A program made the translations under genes and the position numbers. The notes under the pieces are model-generated. The model had not been told where the DNA came from and searched no databases. It was given only the letters and a program-made list of their open reading frames with translations. Source: Larix kaempferi (Eukaryota > Streptophyta > Pinopsida > Pinales > Pinaceae). Taken from it: a stretch of DNA of 64,000 nt. The stretch covers positions 8,122,001 through 8,186,000 of the forward strand of contig BSBM01000252.1 of the NCBI GenBank assembly GCA_027924585.1, in the 5' to 3' direction. Of this stretch, positions 1-10,295 are shown one piece after another (position 1 is the first letter of the stretch; each line of letters starts with the position of its first letter).

Positions 1-1576
1 TCTGAATACAAGTGAAGAGCCCCTCCAACACCTCAGCATCAAAATCAAATTTGCATTTGTAGGAAAATGCAGGGTTGAGGAAGAGTGCTGCTGCATGAAT
101 GGGTCTATGAAGCATCCCGGTCCATCGACTATCAATCAACTCCCATAACAACATGTGCCTCTCGTGCCCCGGGGTACCCCTGCCCACATAATAATTCCGG
201 ATGGCCTCTTTGGCCCTATCCATGGCCTCATACAAATAGCCCATTGCGGGCTTATCACCATCAACAAGTCTCAAAACCCTTACCAAAGGTTCACTCATCG
301 CGCACACTTCCCCCACTCCTTCCCAGAATGAGTCAGTGTACACCAACTTGGCAATGGTTCTCCCATCCTCTCTCCTGCTGTAAGCACAATCACGCCAATC
401 ATCAGAAACAAACATTTGCTTCAACTCAAACTGAAATCGAAGCAAGGACTGAAGAGTAATGAAGATGGTGGCAAAGCGTGTGATTGCGGGACGCTTCAAG
501 TCCCTGTTTTTGGTGTGCCTCCTCATGAGGCTAAGAACAAAAGTATGGTTGTAAATAAACTTGGGGATGCTCTTAGCTTGATCAATCACCACCTTGATAA
601 AGGGAACTTTCCCCATATCCTCCAGCATCAAATCAATACAATGAGCAGCGCATGGAGTCCAAAACAAAGCGGGGTGCCTCTCCATAAGCATCCTGCCAGC
701 AGCCACATAATTAGCTGCATTATCCGTAATAACTTGCACAACATTGTGCACCCCAATGTCCTGTAGGAACCCATCTAACAACTCACATAAGAGCGCTGCA
801 TCTTTTACATATGCCGATGCATCGACTGATTTCACAAACAAGGTACCTCTAGGACAATGTACCAAAAAGTTGATAAGGGATCTACCCTTACCATCTGACC
901 AACCATCTGACATGATTGTGCATCCAGTGGTCTCCCATGACTGCTTGAGGTCCTCCAACCTAGCACCGATGTCCTTCTTTTCTGCTTGAAGGATTGGACC
1001 CCGCAACTCATCAAAGGTGGCACTTTTATACCCCGAGCCAAATGATGCAATGGCATCACACATCAGCTGCCAAAATGGATTGTTTTTTACGATGCTGAGA
1101 GGTATGTGACTCCAGTAAAGACACCTCCCCATCACCCTGTCCACTTCTACCTTGTCATTTTTCTTTATCACTGCCTTGATAGAAGGTTGTGATCCACCTC
1201 CTGTTCGTGGAACAAAATGGTGTGAGGCCCCCGCCGTGGCTGTGGAACCCCTCGCACTACCCTCAGTGAAAGTGGTAGATCCTGTTGCCCCCACACTTCT
1301 TGCTAGGCCAAAAGCTGCAAGCTCAGCTCTGTTTGCGGCGATCTCATCCTTCTTTTTATTCTTTTCATGGATTGAGTCATGGGCAGATCTCATGATCTCT
1401 GGGGTCACTGCAGTACAAACGCCAACATCATGCCCAGGGAGTTTAGCTAGATGGTATTTCAACCTGTTAACCCCTCCTGACATGTGATGCCCACACAATT
1501 TGCAACTCAAAGTTTGCCTATTTCCATCATCCTCGGGCTCACCATACTGCCAAAACGGATCCAATGGCTTTGGCAT
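1..1576 (-). CDS. hAT-family transposase (BED zinc finger + DUF659), C-terminus outside window
   Basis: About 525 codons are open on the minus strand from an ATG at 1576 to the window edge, with no stop. Near the N-terminus is a BED-type zinc finger: CKLCGHHMSGGVNRLKYHLA, followed by the distal His and Cys. A DUF659 region follows (GPILQAEKKDIGARLEDLK, then TIMSDGWSDGKGRSLINFLV) and then the hAT signature WTPCAAHCIDLMLEDMGK at about 601-655. The conserved aspartates ahead of it (SDGW and ITDNAANY) are present. The expected C-terminal hATC dimerisation domain is missing only because the window ends. Just upstream, at about 1610, a pyrimidine-rich tract and CCCTAG|GTTTG form a plausible splice acceptor, so an earlier exon or 5' UTR exon may exist. 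The gene looks undamaged over the visible part. Plus-strand open frames in this interval are shadows. Confidence 0.9.
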   Translation of the reverse strand, partial: MPKPLDPFWQYGEPEDDGNRQTLSCKLCGHHMSGGVNRLKYHLAKLPGHDVGVCTAVTPEIMRSAHDSIHEKNKKKDEIAANRAELAAFGLARSVGATGSTTFTEGSARGSTATAGASHHFVPRTGGGSQPSIKAVIKKNDKVEVDRVMGRCLYWSHIPLSIVKNNPFWQLMCDAIASFGSGYKSATFDELRGPILQAEKKDIGARLEDLKQSWETTGCTIMSDGWSDGKGRSLINFLVHCPRGTLFVKSVDASAYVKDAALLCELLDGFLQDIGVHNVVQVITDNAANYVAAGRMLMERHPALFWTPCAAHCIDLMLEDMGKVPFIKVVIDQAKSIPKFIYNHTFVLSLMRRHTKNRDLKRPAITRFATIFITLQSLLRFQFELKQMFVSDDWRDCAYSRREDGRTIAKLVYTDSFWEGVGEVCAMSEPLVRVLRLVDGDKPAMGYLYEAMDRAKEAIRNYYVGRGTPGHERHMLLWELIDSRWTGMLHRPIHAAALFLNPAFSYKCKFDFDAEVLEGLFTCIQ

Positions 1577-2140
1577 CTTCGAAAATGGAATGGCAGCCTC
1601 AAAATGCAAACCTAGGGCACAAAAATACAAAAACAAGAAATTAAACCCCATTTGAAACAATTGCAACAATTTGGCTTAAAAAATCAGACCTCTAAATTTA
1701 TATTTTTGGCCATGAAAAAATGATAACAAGAAGGTGGCTAAATATCTAAGAAAGAAAACATGCTATTCCATTCTAAGAATCTAAAACCCCCTTGCATTTT
1801 GACTCTTTTTTATATTTATAATTTTATGGACATCGAAATCTTTGGAAAAATGGCAAAAAAAAATAAGAGAATAGAGGAAAGAATATAGGCAAGCAAACAT
1901 GAAAAAAAATCATAAAACAAATATAAGAAAATGAACCACTACATACCTGTGAGACGAATTGGTTGATTGGCAAAGTTTTGACTCTTGAAATTGAATCCCT
2001 TCTCCACAAAAATTGACAATGGTGAGCTTGGATGTTGTTTGGAGTCTTGGATGCCTCCAAACTAGTTGATGGTGCCCTCTTGCCCTTCACACTCCTTCTC
2101 CAACAGTCAAACAAAACAAATGACAAAAAAAAAATCACTT
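1577..2140 (-). other. hAT 5' leader or intron region
   Basis: AT-rich DNA between the transposase exon and the terminal repeats. A probable intron precedes the acceptor near 1610. A minus-strand open frame over 1824-2207 has low-complexity, hydrophobic coding potential and no recognisable domain, and is more likely leader sequence. No convincing upstream coding exon is seen. Confidence 0.45.
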
Positions 2141-2348
2141 TTGACCTTTTAATCCGCGGCCGTGACTGCCTGGGCGACTTTTTCCCTCGACTCGCGATTT
2201 TTTCCAAAAACTCGGCGATTTTTCGAAAAAGTCGGCACTCGGCGATTTTTTAAAAAATCGCGATTTTTACTCGCCGATTTTTCGGCAAGGGTTTGAACTC
2301 GCGATTTTTACGAAAAATCGCGATTTTTCGCCGATTTTTTCAAGCTTG
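2141..2348 (-). repeat. hAT subterminal repeat array
   Basis: A dense set of short motifs occurs in both orientations: TCGGCGATTTTT, its complement AAAAATCGCCGA, and TCGCGATTTTT. Such arrays are the usual binding ground for hAT transposases. Motif order and spacing are shared with the right end of the 31892-32996 element, including a GGCCGC block about 190 bp from the tip. Confidence 0.75.
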
Positions 2349-2796
2349 ATCTGCATTGGACATGGTTCCCAAGGCAGTGGATTTTTATATCATTGGCTAG
2401 TACTTTGATACTGGATCTTTCATATAAGCTTATAAGTCACCTATAATTCCATGTTGGATCAAATTTACATCTTTTAAAGCCTCTTGATCCAACCCATAAT
2501 TAATCTTGTGACTTCATCCATAGAACTAGGATTTACTTCACCTAACACCTTACGTACTTCATTCTTATTGATTTGATCTGGTGTCTTGGTTTGATCTCTC
2601 TTGTCGGGAGTTGATCCGGGTCTCCCCCATTGTTGTCTTGGGCTTAGACAACTCAAAGTGAAGGGTGCCTCAATTGGCGTGACAACTAATCCTTTGGGAA
2701 TCGAGGTTCTCGTGGTTCACCTATTTGGTTTCCCTTTCCCTCTACCATCCAGTATTGGATCTATCTTGAGGGGCATCTACAAGTTTGGTGATAACA
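2349..2796 (+). mobile_element. LTR-A fragment (3' end), plus strand
   Basis: The last ~450 bp of the long LTR-A family. It matches the end of the copy at 14199-18142 through several shared blocks: the GGGTCTCCCCC / GGGTCTCCCCT region, the AAAGTGAAGGGTGCCTC / AAAGCGAAGAGTGCCTC region, CTCTACCATCC, and the terminal ACAAGTT..GGTGATAACA. Its upstream part is replaced by the hAT element. Confidence 0.7.
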
Positions 2797-2821
2797 AGAC
2801 CAGTGTTACCAAACTTGCCAA

Positions 2822-2990
2822 AGACTCGCCGAGTCTGGCAAGTCTATGCGAGTTTGCTACGAAACGAGTACTCGGCAGAGACTCACCAGACTCGACTGAC
2901 TCGGTTGAAACTCGCCAGACTCGGTTAAGACTCGCCAGACTCGGTTAAGACTCGCCAAACTCGGTTGAGACTTGCCAGACTCGGTTGAGA
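2822..2990 (+). repeat. Tandem repeat, ~20-bp unit
   Basis: Imperfect tandem copies of a unit like AGACTCGCCAGACTCGGTTA, about six to eight in a row and best conserved over 2895-2985. The first copies are the most diverged. The motif resembles hAT subterminal repeats in style, but no matching second terminus was found. Confidence 0.8.
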
Positions 2991-4110
2991 CATTGCTCTG
3001 TTGATCATTGTACTTATTTCACATGGACAAATTAAAGTTGAAGAAGAAAAACACAAAATCGAATGGGATAAAGCTACAAGTGATGATATTTATGATTTAT
3101 GCAATTGAAAGGAGTCAAATACGGGATTTGGTAGAGCTAAAAAAGAAAAAGAGAGCAATTTGCATAAAATTCTTAAGGCACCTCTACAGAACTTGATTTT
3201 TGGTTCATGTTATTGATACATTTACAGACGACCTTGTGCAAGATCATAATTCTTGGAGAACTATATATTGTAACCTAGATCAACAACTAGGGGTCTACAA
3301 AGTCATTGTGTTGACAGAGATCTCTTTCCACAGTAAATTGCAAATAGGCATGAGGATCCTCACCATTCTTTTACAGGATAACCAGAGTGATCACGTGGAA
3401 GAGTGGTGACAAGACAAGCTCATAGGATTGAATAAAATTGATCTTCTTGAGGAAAAGGTGAGGTTTGAAGTTATGCCCAGGCAGACAGAAAGGGGAGATG
3501 TGTGCTCAAGAAGAAGGTTACTCAGATAGCATGAGGATGAGAGTACTGGTTATGCTTACCTACTGCTCAAATTTATGAGTGATTAGATGGAGAAGCAAAT
3601 GCCATGTATGGCCATAGAAGTTACTAATTATATCCTACCCATGTTGTTTTATATTTTGTCCTTAACAAACTATGCCATGCATTTCAGGGTTTGGGAGGTT
3701 TCCATATTGGAAAGTTTGCTTTGTTTGCTTTAATTGGAGGGTTTAATTGGTTGTGGATTGCCTATTTGAAATAGACATGCATGACTTTTTTTCCCTTCGA
3801 AGATCATGGAATGAAAGTTGTTGTTTTGAGGAGGTCGACTTAGTTGAAAGCAGCTACATGATGAGTTTGCAACTAGAGGATAGAGTTACCTTTTTTTAGG
3901 GATGGTCATGAGTAAACAACAAGGCAAGGAACATAATAATTATGTTTTGCATTATGTAATTGAACTTGGTACTATTTGTGAATTTTTTCAAGGAATCATC
4001 TTTTAGCTCCCTATTTTGCATACAAATATGGAGTGTCAAATATTGTATTATCATTTTTAATTTTTATGAGATGATCTAATGAATTTCTACATAGAATGTG
4101 GTTTTGTAAC
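2991..4110. other. Unassigned stretch with decayed coding traces
   Basis: No intact gene. Over 3020-3110 one plus frame reads KIEWDKATSDDIYDLCN before a stop. This faintly resembles the WDKATTD..DLC start of Myb/SANT-like proteins that accompany Harbinger transposons, but it is too short to rely on. The rest, to the LTR-A start at 4111, is AT-rich and shows nothing recognisable. Confidence 0.3.
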
Positions 4111-5467
4111 TGTTATCACATCCATAGTAGCCGGGCTACCATGATTGCAGAGCAGTTCATTGTATATTTTTGAGCTAGGCATTTACATAGTTTTGATGAG
4201 ATCAGCCTATGATGAGCAGTACTTTTGATGATCGCTCACATATCAGAGCAGCCCCAGATCAGACAGCAGTGAACCTTATGCCAATGCTGAGCCTCATGAC
4301 CTCAAATTTGGTGATCAAGATGACCATTTTCATTCCATACAGAGTAGTGCAGTGCCCAGAGTTTCAGCAGCAGTGTTTCCAATGATTATTGATGATCCAG
4401 ATGGCAGGTACATGTATATGGCGGAGCAGGTATATAGTGTGCATTGATTATGATTGTTTTTCTCTCTTGCTCATCATAATAGCTTGACTTGGTATCTAGT
4501 GGTCATGACCTATCATTCTATATATATATATATATATTCTATCATTGGCCTGGACCTAACATATTAACTTTGGATCTCCCCTCTATGGCCTTTTCATTAT
4601 GAAGGCCTCCTTGTTATTCCTTGGTGTCTCGACTCTGATGTGTGCGATAGAGTTCTCCAAGTCTTATGTTTTTTTTCTTGTAAAGCCCTATTGATTGGCT
4701 ATGCACATAGGAGAACTGGTTTTCTGATGCTGTATGCCTTTCTTCTTGTAAAGGCCTGCTGATTGGCTATGTGCTAAGATTATCGCCCGTTGATGTCTTA
4801 TGCTTTTCTTCCTGTAAAGCCCTATTGAATGGCTATGTGCTAGGTTGTATAGTTGCTAGAAATGTTCTCTCTAGTCCCGAAACATGAAAAGCTTCCCCCC
4901 CTTTAGTGCCTCAAAATGGAGACATGAAGCAACTCCCAGTCCAATACTCCTTGTACCAGAAAAAGAAGACCAAGTGAAAATTGCAAAATCAAGCAATAAA
5001 GAAAAGAAGCAAGTCTAAGACTCTATACTTGCCTATGCCTCAAAGAAAAATAAAGGCAAAGGTCCAAAAAGAAGAAAAGTACAAGAAAAGAAGTCCAAGA
5101 AAGTAAAAGAAGACAAGTCTATGAAGACAAGTCCAAGAAGGATCCTAAAAGAAAAAAGTCAAAGAAAAGAGGGGTTGACTTTGATTGTCAAGGTCAAAGG
5201 AGTATCATATGCGAGCACATAATCCATTTGTAAGACATCTTTTCCCTAGTGTTTACTTGATTAGTGAATGTCAAAGAGATCCCTTTCTCCTCTCATCTTG
5301 AGTCAATTAGTCATCCTTAACCAATCCTTCCACTTGATTAGCCCTTTTTATTTTGTCCATCCACTTCACCCAAGAGAAGAATGATCCTTGTAATACTCTT
5401 GATGATATTTTAGATGGCGGCATGAATATAAAACTCTAACTTCATGCTATGTATTATTCTATGCAGT
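4111..5467 (+). mobile_element. LTR-A fragment (5' part), plus strand
   Basis: Begins TGTTATCACATCC and aligns by eye for several hundred bases with the start of the 14199 copy. Shared landmarks are GGGCTACCATGATTGCAGAG, ACCTTATGCCAA and the GTATATAGTGTGCATTG block. It stops where a second LTR-A start occurs at 5468. It contains three degenerate copies of a ~90-bp unit around CTTGTAAAGCCCTATTGATT (4670-4850) and a (TA)n run at 4518-4538. Confidence 0.75.
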
Positions 5468-7600
5468 TGTTATCACAGATTATGTAGGGGGGTTTACTCC
5501 TTAGTTTTGATAGAGTAGATCAGATTTTGAGCAATACATTATAGTGAGCACCAAAGGCAGATCATGAGTTATGGATGGGTGGGATTCATTTTTGGGACTA
5601 TAGCTAGATCAGTTGAGAGGGCAGAGTCTCAGAGTAGGGACCTAGGTCATTTACCGAATGATTTTGGGATCCCTTGCCATACATTTTGGAAACCTTTTAT
5701 ATAGTGGATTTCTACACGTTTGGACAGTGGATTGGATCTTGAATTACAGTGCTTCATATCATGTGCCTATGATGTATCCTACATTCTACAGTTATGTACC
5801 AGACATTGTGTTCGTAGAGTGTGTTATGGATGATTATGTGTGATATCGGTTGACTGACTAACAATAGGATTTATCTTATAACTTGTGATTATTTGATAAG
5901 TATGAAGAGTAGGACATTAACATGGAATTATATTTAAGTGTTAGTTTGTGGTTTATATACATGTTGTTCTCTTGCAAGTCTCCACAGTGTTTCTCTAATC
6001 ATGATTGAGCCTTTGGATCCATATATTGGCCTTTACCTTATTCCACCCATTCACCTTACCTAATAAAGATCCCATTTGATCCGGATACGGCTAAGTGACT
6101 CAAGGACACTCCCCTCTTTGACCTCTTTGTTAGGATAGCCTCCATGTCTTCCCTGGTGTCTCGACTTGGATGTGTGTGATGAAGCTTTCTAACCCTGTTG
6201 ATTTCGTTATGCTTGTAGACCCTTGTGGATTGAGTGCAAGCTTAGGTTGTCCTAATCACCAGAAGAATACCCCATGGACTTGAAACAAGTGCTCCCCATC
6301 CTTGAAATTGGTTAGTGGCTGGGAGGGTAGGTACTCCTTGAATTAAGAGGTTAAGCCTACTTGCTCTAAAAATGCATTACTGTTGCAACTCCATTGCACC
6401 TATGGATGGTGGTTGGCAACGGAGCTAAGGCCGTGTCATAACTAGTGCCCAGAAGGCAATCTAAGGCCAGTACCTTTCTTTATTAACCAACTAAATGATT
6501 GCAAACAAAGAAAGTGCTTCAAAGAAATATCTAAAGAAAGAAAAAGAAAAAGTATCAAAAAATGAAAAATGAAAATGAAAAGTCAAAGTGAAATAAAGGG
6601 GGGGCTTGCTAGAAAGGGGTACTTTCTAAGCATGTCATCCATTTGTGAGACACCCTATTCCCTAGTGTCTGCCAAACTAGCAAATGTCACAGAGGTTTCA
6701 TGTCTCCCCTATCTCCAAGAGTAACTCAAGCCTTCCGTTGATCAAACAACTCACCTAACTAAGCCTATTGACCACTTGACCTTCTACTCCACGCACTGAG
6801 GAGTGATGATTTTTGCAACACCGTGTGATGGTTTTGATTAGAGGATAAGATGTATATAACTCATTTACTTGTACTCTAGGTGTTGTTATGTTTCTGTGCT
6901 ATGGAGACATGTCATATGAGGAGTCACATGGTAATTACCTGTTATAGGATATGATCTTATGAGTAGTTGTTTGCCAATGTTGCATATAATTGAGTGTGTA
7001 TTCTCCTCTACAAGCTTGACACATTATTATCCCATTATTTTTCATCTTGGTCAAAGATTGACCAAGTTTGACTTTTTGACTTGGTCAAACCTGAGTTTGA
7101 CATGGTCAAAGGGGTCAACCAATAGTATGGAACACTCACGTATATATCAGTTATCATATCTCAGCCTTTGGAGGCCAATTGGACCCCTCTAAATAGCACT
7201 TGTGGCATATATGAATTAATTGTCTAGAAATGGAAATATTTTCCCCAAGTCTGGAATTTTAGCCCAAGTATAATTTAATTATTTGGAGTTGATTATAAAC
7301 AAGGCATTTCATATTGAATTTGGGCATAAGTATGGTGTGTCCTATGGATTTTGAGGTCAATGAATTCATCTGTGGCATCTGATTTGCATTTCGGGTAAGG
7401 GAAGTCAGAGATGCAATTAATGACAGATTAATTATTTTTATCCTAAGTTCCAATTTAAAAAATTCGTAAGGTTCAAGATGTATGGTAACGGGATTTTGGA
7501 AAATGGAAGTAATGGCTTGGGTAGTCTTATTTTTTACTCTTAACCATATTTTGGTCATCACGTCATCATTTCGGCATCACCTGCTTAACATTTTACATGG
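5468..7600 (+). mobile_element. LTR-A fragment, plus strand, more diverged
   Basis: Starts TGTTATCACAG. A signature GGTCAAA..TTGAC block lies at 7040-7110, about 1.58 kb from the start. This is the spacing seen in the copies at 10296 (1.66 kb) and 14199 (1.54 kb). The LTR 3' half with its TATA region is not found before the gag-like gene, so the right boundary of about 7600 is only approximate. Confidence 0.55.
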
Positions 7601-7606
7601 CATTTC

Positions 7607-9696
7607 ATGGTGGGGCACACTCTCTCCCTTGGGGCACACATAGCAAAAATTGAGCTATGCTTTAGCAAATTTGATGATGTAAAAGGTGGAAGGGACCACC
7701 AAGGGGATCCCCTAGTGGTCCCTAGTGATGCAACACACTTATTGCTTGTGATTTATTTCATTGTACTTGGGCTCATGGAGGCAATGTGGATGCCCTCTGG
7801 GACCATATGGGATCCCTGGGTGCTGATGGTGAGGATGTCTATATGCGAGCCCTTGGTGCGTCCCTAGTAGGGGATGCCTGTTTATGGTTTGATAATTTGG
7901 CCCCAGGATCCATCACTGGATATGACATGTTCACGAAGTTGCTAATAGATAAATGGGGTGAGAACATTGATGAGTCTTTGGAATGTCAATATAGCACTGA
8001 TTGTGTCATGGATGATGATTATATTGATGATTTGCTTTCCCTATTGGACCATTCCTCTTCTGAGATGTTCCAAATTATGAGTGTGCCTACAATCCATAGA
8101 AATGTTACAGAGTATCTTGAGAATAATGCTTCAAAACCTCGTGTGCAAATTAAAAGAGGCATCAATCGAATCATACGAGATACTTTGTTATCATTTCCTG
8201 AGGCAGTTGCAGGCCGAATTCTAGATCTAATCCACCTTTCCATTGGTGATTCCAGTAAAGGATCACCGGAAGAGCAACTTCACAATCATCACATGGTTGA
8301 CAATTGTCCTGTTAAATGTTCAAACAATCCGAATTTTGACTCAGACCTTAATCATCTCTCTGAAGAGGAAGAAAAAGGTGAGGGTAGTCAGATTTCATGT
8401 GAGAAATAGTCTAGTGATCATCATGTAATTGAAAACCAACTTTGTGAAAATGATTGGGGTGAAAGCATTGATGAATCCATGGAAGAACAATCAAATGAGG
8501 ATTATGTGGTGGAGGATCAATGTCATGAAGACGATCAGGATAACAATTTTGAAATGAGCAGTGATTGTCCTTATCAATTTGATTTCTCCTCTCCCGAGCC
8601 TATGGTGAATGTGCCTTTGATTCAACTTTTGAACGAGCCTTCAGTCTATAAGAATTTAGTGGAGTACTTGAAGAATATAGGCAATAAATCTCATGATGAA
8701 GTTATGTATGATAGTGAGCAAATCTCAACCCCTCAAGATTTTGATCTTGATATTGACTTAGAAGGGGAACTTACTAAAATCATACGAAGCACCTTGTCAT
8801 CTTTACCTGGAGAAGGCACAAATGAAGAAGGGGATCCCATTGATCATTAGAGACAAAATTCTGTGGCTGAACTTTCGATCAGTGAATCCATTAGAGGTCC
8901 TCTCGAGGGGCAGCCACATAGTCATTGCTTCGTTGGTGATTGTTCAAGTCAATGCTCAAGTGATCCCGACCTTATTTCATTTTCCAATCATAGCTTTGAA
9001 GAAGAAAAAGAAAATATCGAAAATAACCAGACTTCTGTTGAGGGTGGATCAAACGATCATCATATGGTTGAAAGTCAAATGAGTGAAGATGATGGGGGTT
9101 TTAAAAATGATTATATCAATATACCTCCCCGTCGAGATGATGATGATCTAGTTATGTACCAACTCGACCTTGAGTGCTCTTTGTCGCAGCTTGCAAGATG
9201 GAATCAATGTCAGAAAGAACCTTCAAAAGGTATCATGCTTAATGTCAACACGATTCCTTGCTCCATCCTTGATCAAAATGAAGTAATTGGAAATATGATC
9301 CAAAGTCAGTTTTGTCTTTGGGAGGTTGATATTGATGTTGATGATTTCTTTGTCAAATGTCTTTTCTCTCATACAGAATTGGGGATAGCACCTTTGGGAA
9401 ATGCCGAGCAAGTTTCTATTTTTCACTCCTCCCTCCCATCCCAACTCATGAAGTTAATGCCTCTTTCTAACCTAATTTTGTTGTGCAAAGGGTTTGGTAA
9501 GGAGTTTGTAGAATGCCAAGCGGTTGATGGTAAAGCCTTTTATTTTCTTTTTCGGTCATGCCAGGTTAAACCTATTTTCCAAACTGATAGTCTCATTGAT
9601 GGGTTGACCGAGAAGCTTTTCAAAGATCAATTTCACCTTTTTGCAATTTTTGAGCAACAAGTGGGAGTAATTAAAGATTTCAGATTCCCGTGGTGA
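7607..9696 (+). pseudogene. Decayed gag-like gene with internal duplication
   Basis: A retrotransposon gag-like protein in pieces. The first ~45 codons (from 7607) are in another frame, and a frameshift near 7740 leads into a frame that runs to 9696. That frame is broken only by TAG at 8407-8409 and TAG at 8848-8850. The region around ALGASLVGDACLWFDNLAPG, with a downstream LIDKWGE, fits the Retrotrans_gag pattern of a tryptophan-rich helix before a W..L...F...W tail. The middle is an acidic, duplicated segment: a block around IIRDTLLSFPE at about 8170 recurs as IIRSTLSSLPGE near 8780. Each is followed by a His- and Glu-rich stretch ending in a DHH(M)V motif. No CCHC knuckle or protease is seen. 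The C-terminal ~150 residues match nothing I recognise. The gene probably belongs to the internal region of an LTR-A-type element. Confidence 0.6.
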
Positions 9697-10295
9697 ATAG
9701 TGTTAGTAAAGTAGGTTTCCGGATAATCCACGGAACCGTGAAAGAACCAAGTGGGGACAAACTGGAGTTTACTAAAGCTAAGATCAAAATTACTCCCACT
9801 TAGTATTGGTCTGAATTGGTTAGAGTAGGGTAGGTAAGTTGAATAAGCTCTCGTGAGCAGTGGTTAGTTTCCCTTATTGTTTTGCTGTTTCTTTCTCACT
9901 TTTTGACACCACTACCCTTTTCTAGTTTGCTTTTCTTTATGTTTCACTCTTTTTACACCTTACGTATCGGCTAATAATATATATAAAAAAATAAAAATAA
10001 ATAAATAAATTTAAATGCTGAAGAGTACATTTCATTATTGATATATTTTCCTTTCAGCATTGTGATTTTGTTTATTTATGCTGGATTGTATATATATATT
10101 GTATGTCCTTACGAGCGGTCTGCAAAGATTGGTATAGCGTTTGCATTTTATAGGGATAGGTACACATATGATGATGATGCAGACAGCATGTACGTGCATG
10201 TGCTTTGATGATGATGAGAGGGGTGCTACGGACCAGAGATTCTGTGGTTCTCAAGCACTCTCTCCCTTAGAGCACTTGTCTCAGCTGGAGCCAGA
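9697..10295 (+). other. Non-coding stretch after gag-like gene
   Basis: No coding content. It holds an A/T-rich simple-sequence run at 9973-10012 and otherwise unremarkable DNA up to the LTR-A start at 10296. If the gag-like gene is the internal part of an LTR-A element, this would be its 3' untranslated region. Confidence 0.4.

Larger units (their letters stand above)
1..2348 (-). mobile_element. hAT DNA transposon, autonomous type, 5' part only
   Basis: The element reads leftward from its right terminus at about 2348, which on the minus strand begins CAAGCTTGAAAAAATCGGCG. It holds a BED/DUF659 transposase gene and continues past base 1, so the other terminus and its 8-bp target duplication cannot be checked. 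It appears to sit in LTR-A sequence, which resumes at 2349. The terminal 200 bp matches the right terminus of the smaller element at 31892-32996, so both belong to one family. The assignment to hAT rests on the transposase; the exact right boundary is inferred from that comparison. Confidence 0.8.

Noticed and set aside
85-1487. Plus-strand open frames at 85-459, 416-766, 744-989 and 1152-1487
   Set aside because: They lie opposite a continuous minus-strand transposase frame with recognisable BED and DUF659 motifs, and have no features of their own.
3008-3409. Two consecutive frames interrupted by one stop, suggesting a small pseudogene
   Set aside because: No domain recognisable in that frame. 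The faint Myb/SANT resemblance is in a different frame and only ~17 residues long.
4518-4538. (TA)n run as a promoter
   Set aside because: A simple microsatellite within an LTR fragment; no leader or conserved position compared with the other LTR-A copies.
7259-7561. 100-codon minus-strand frame
   Set aside because: Low-complexity, no domain, and in diverged LTR-like sequence.
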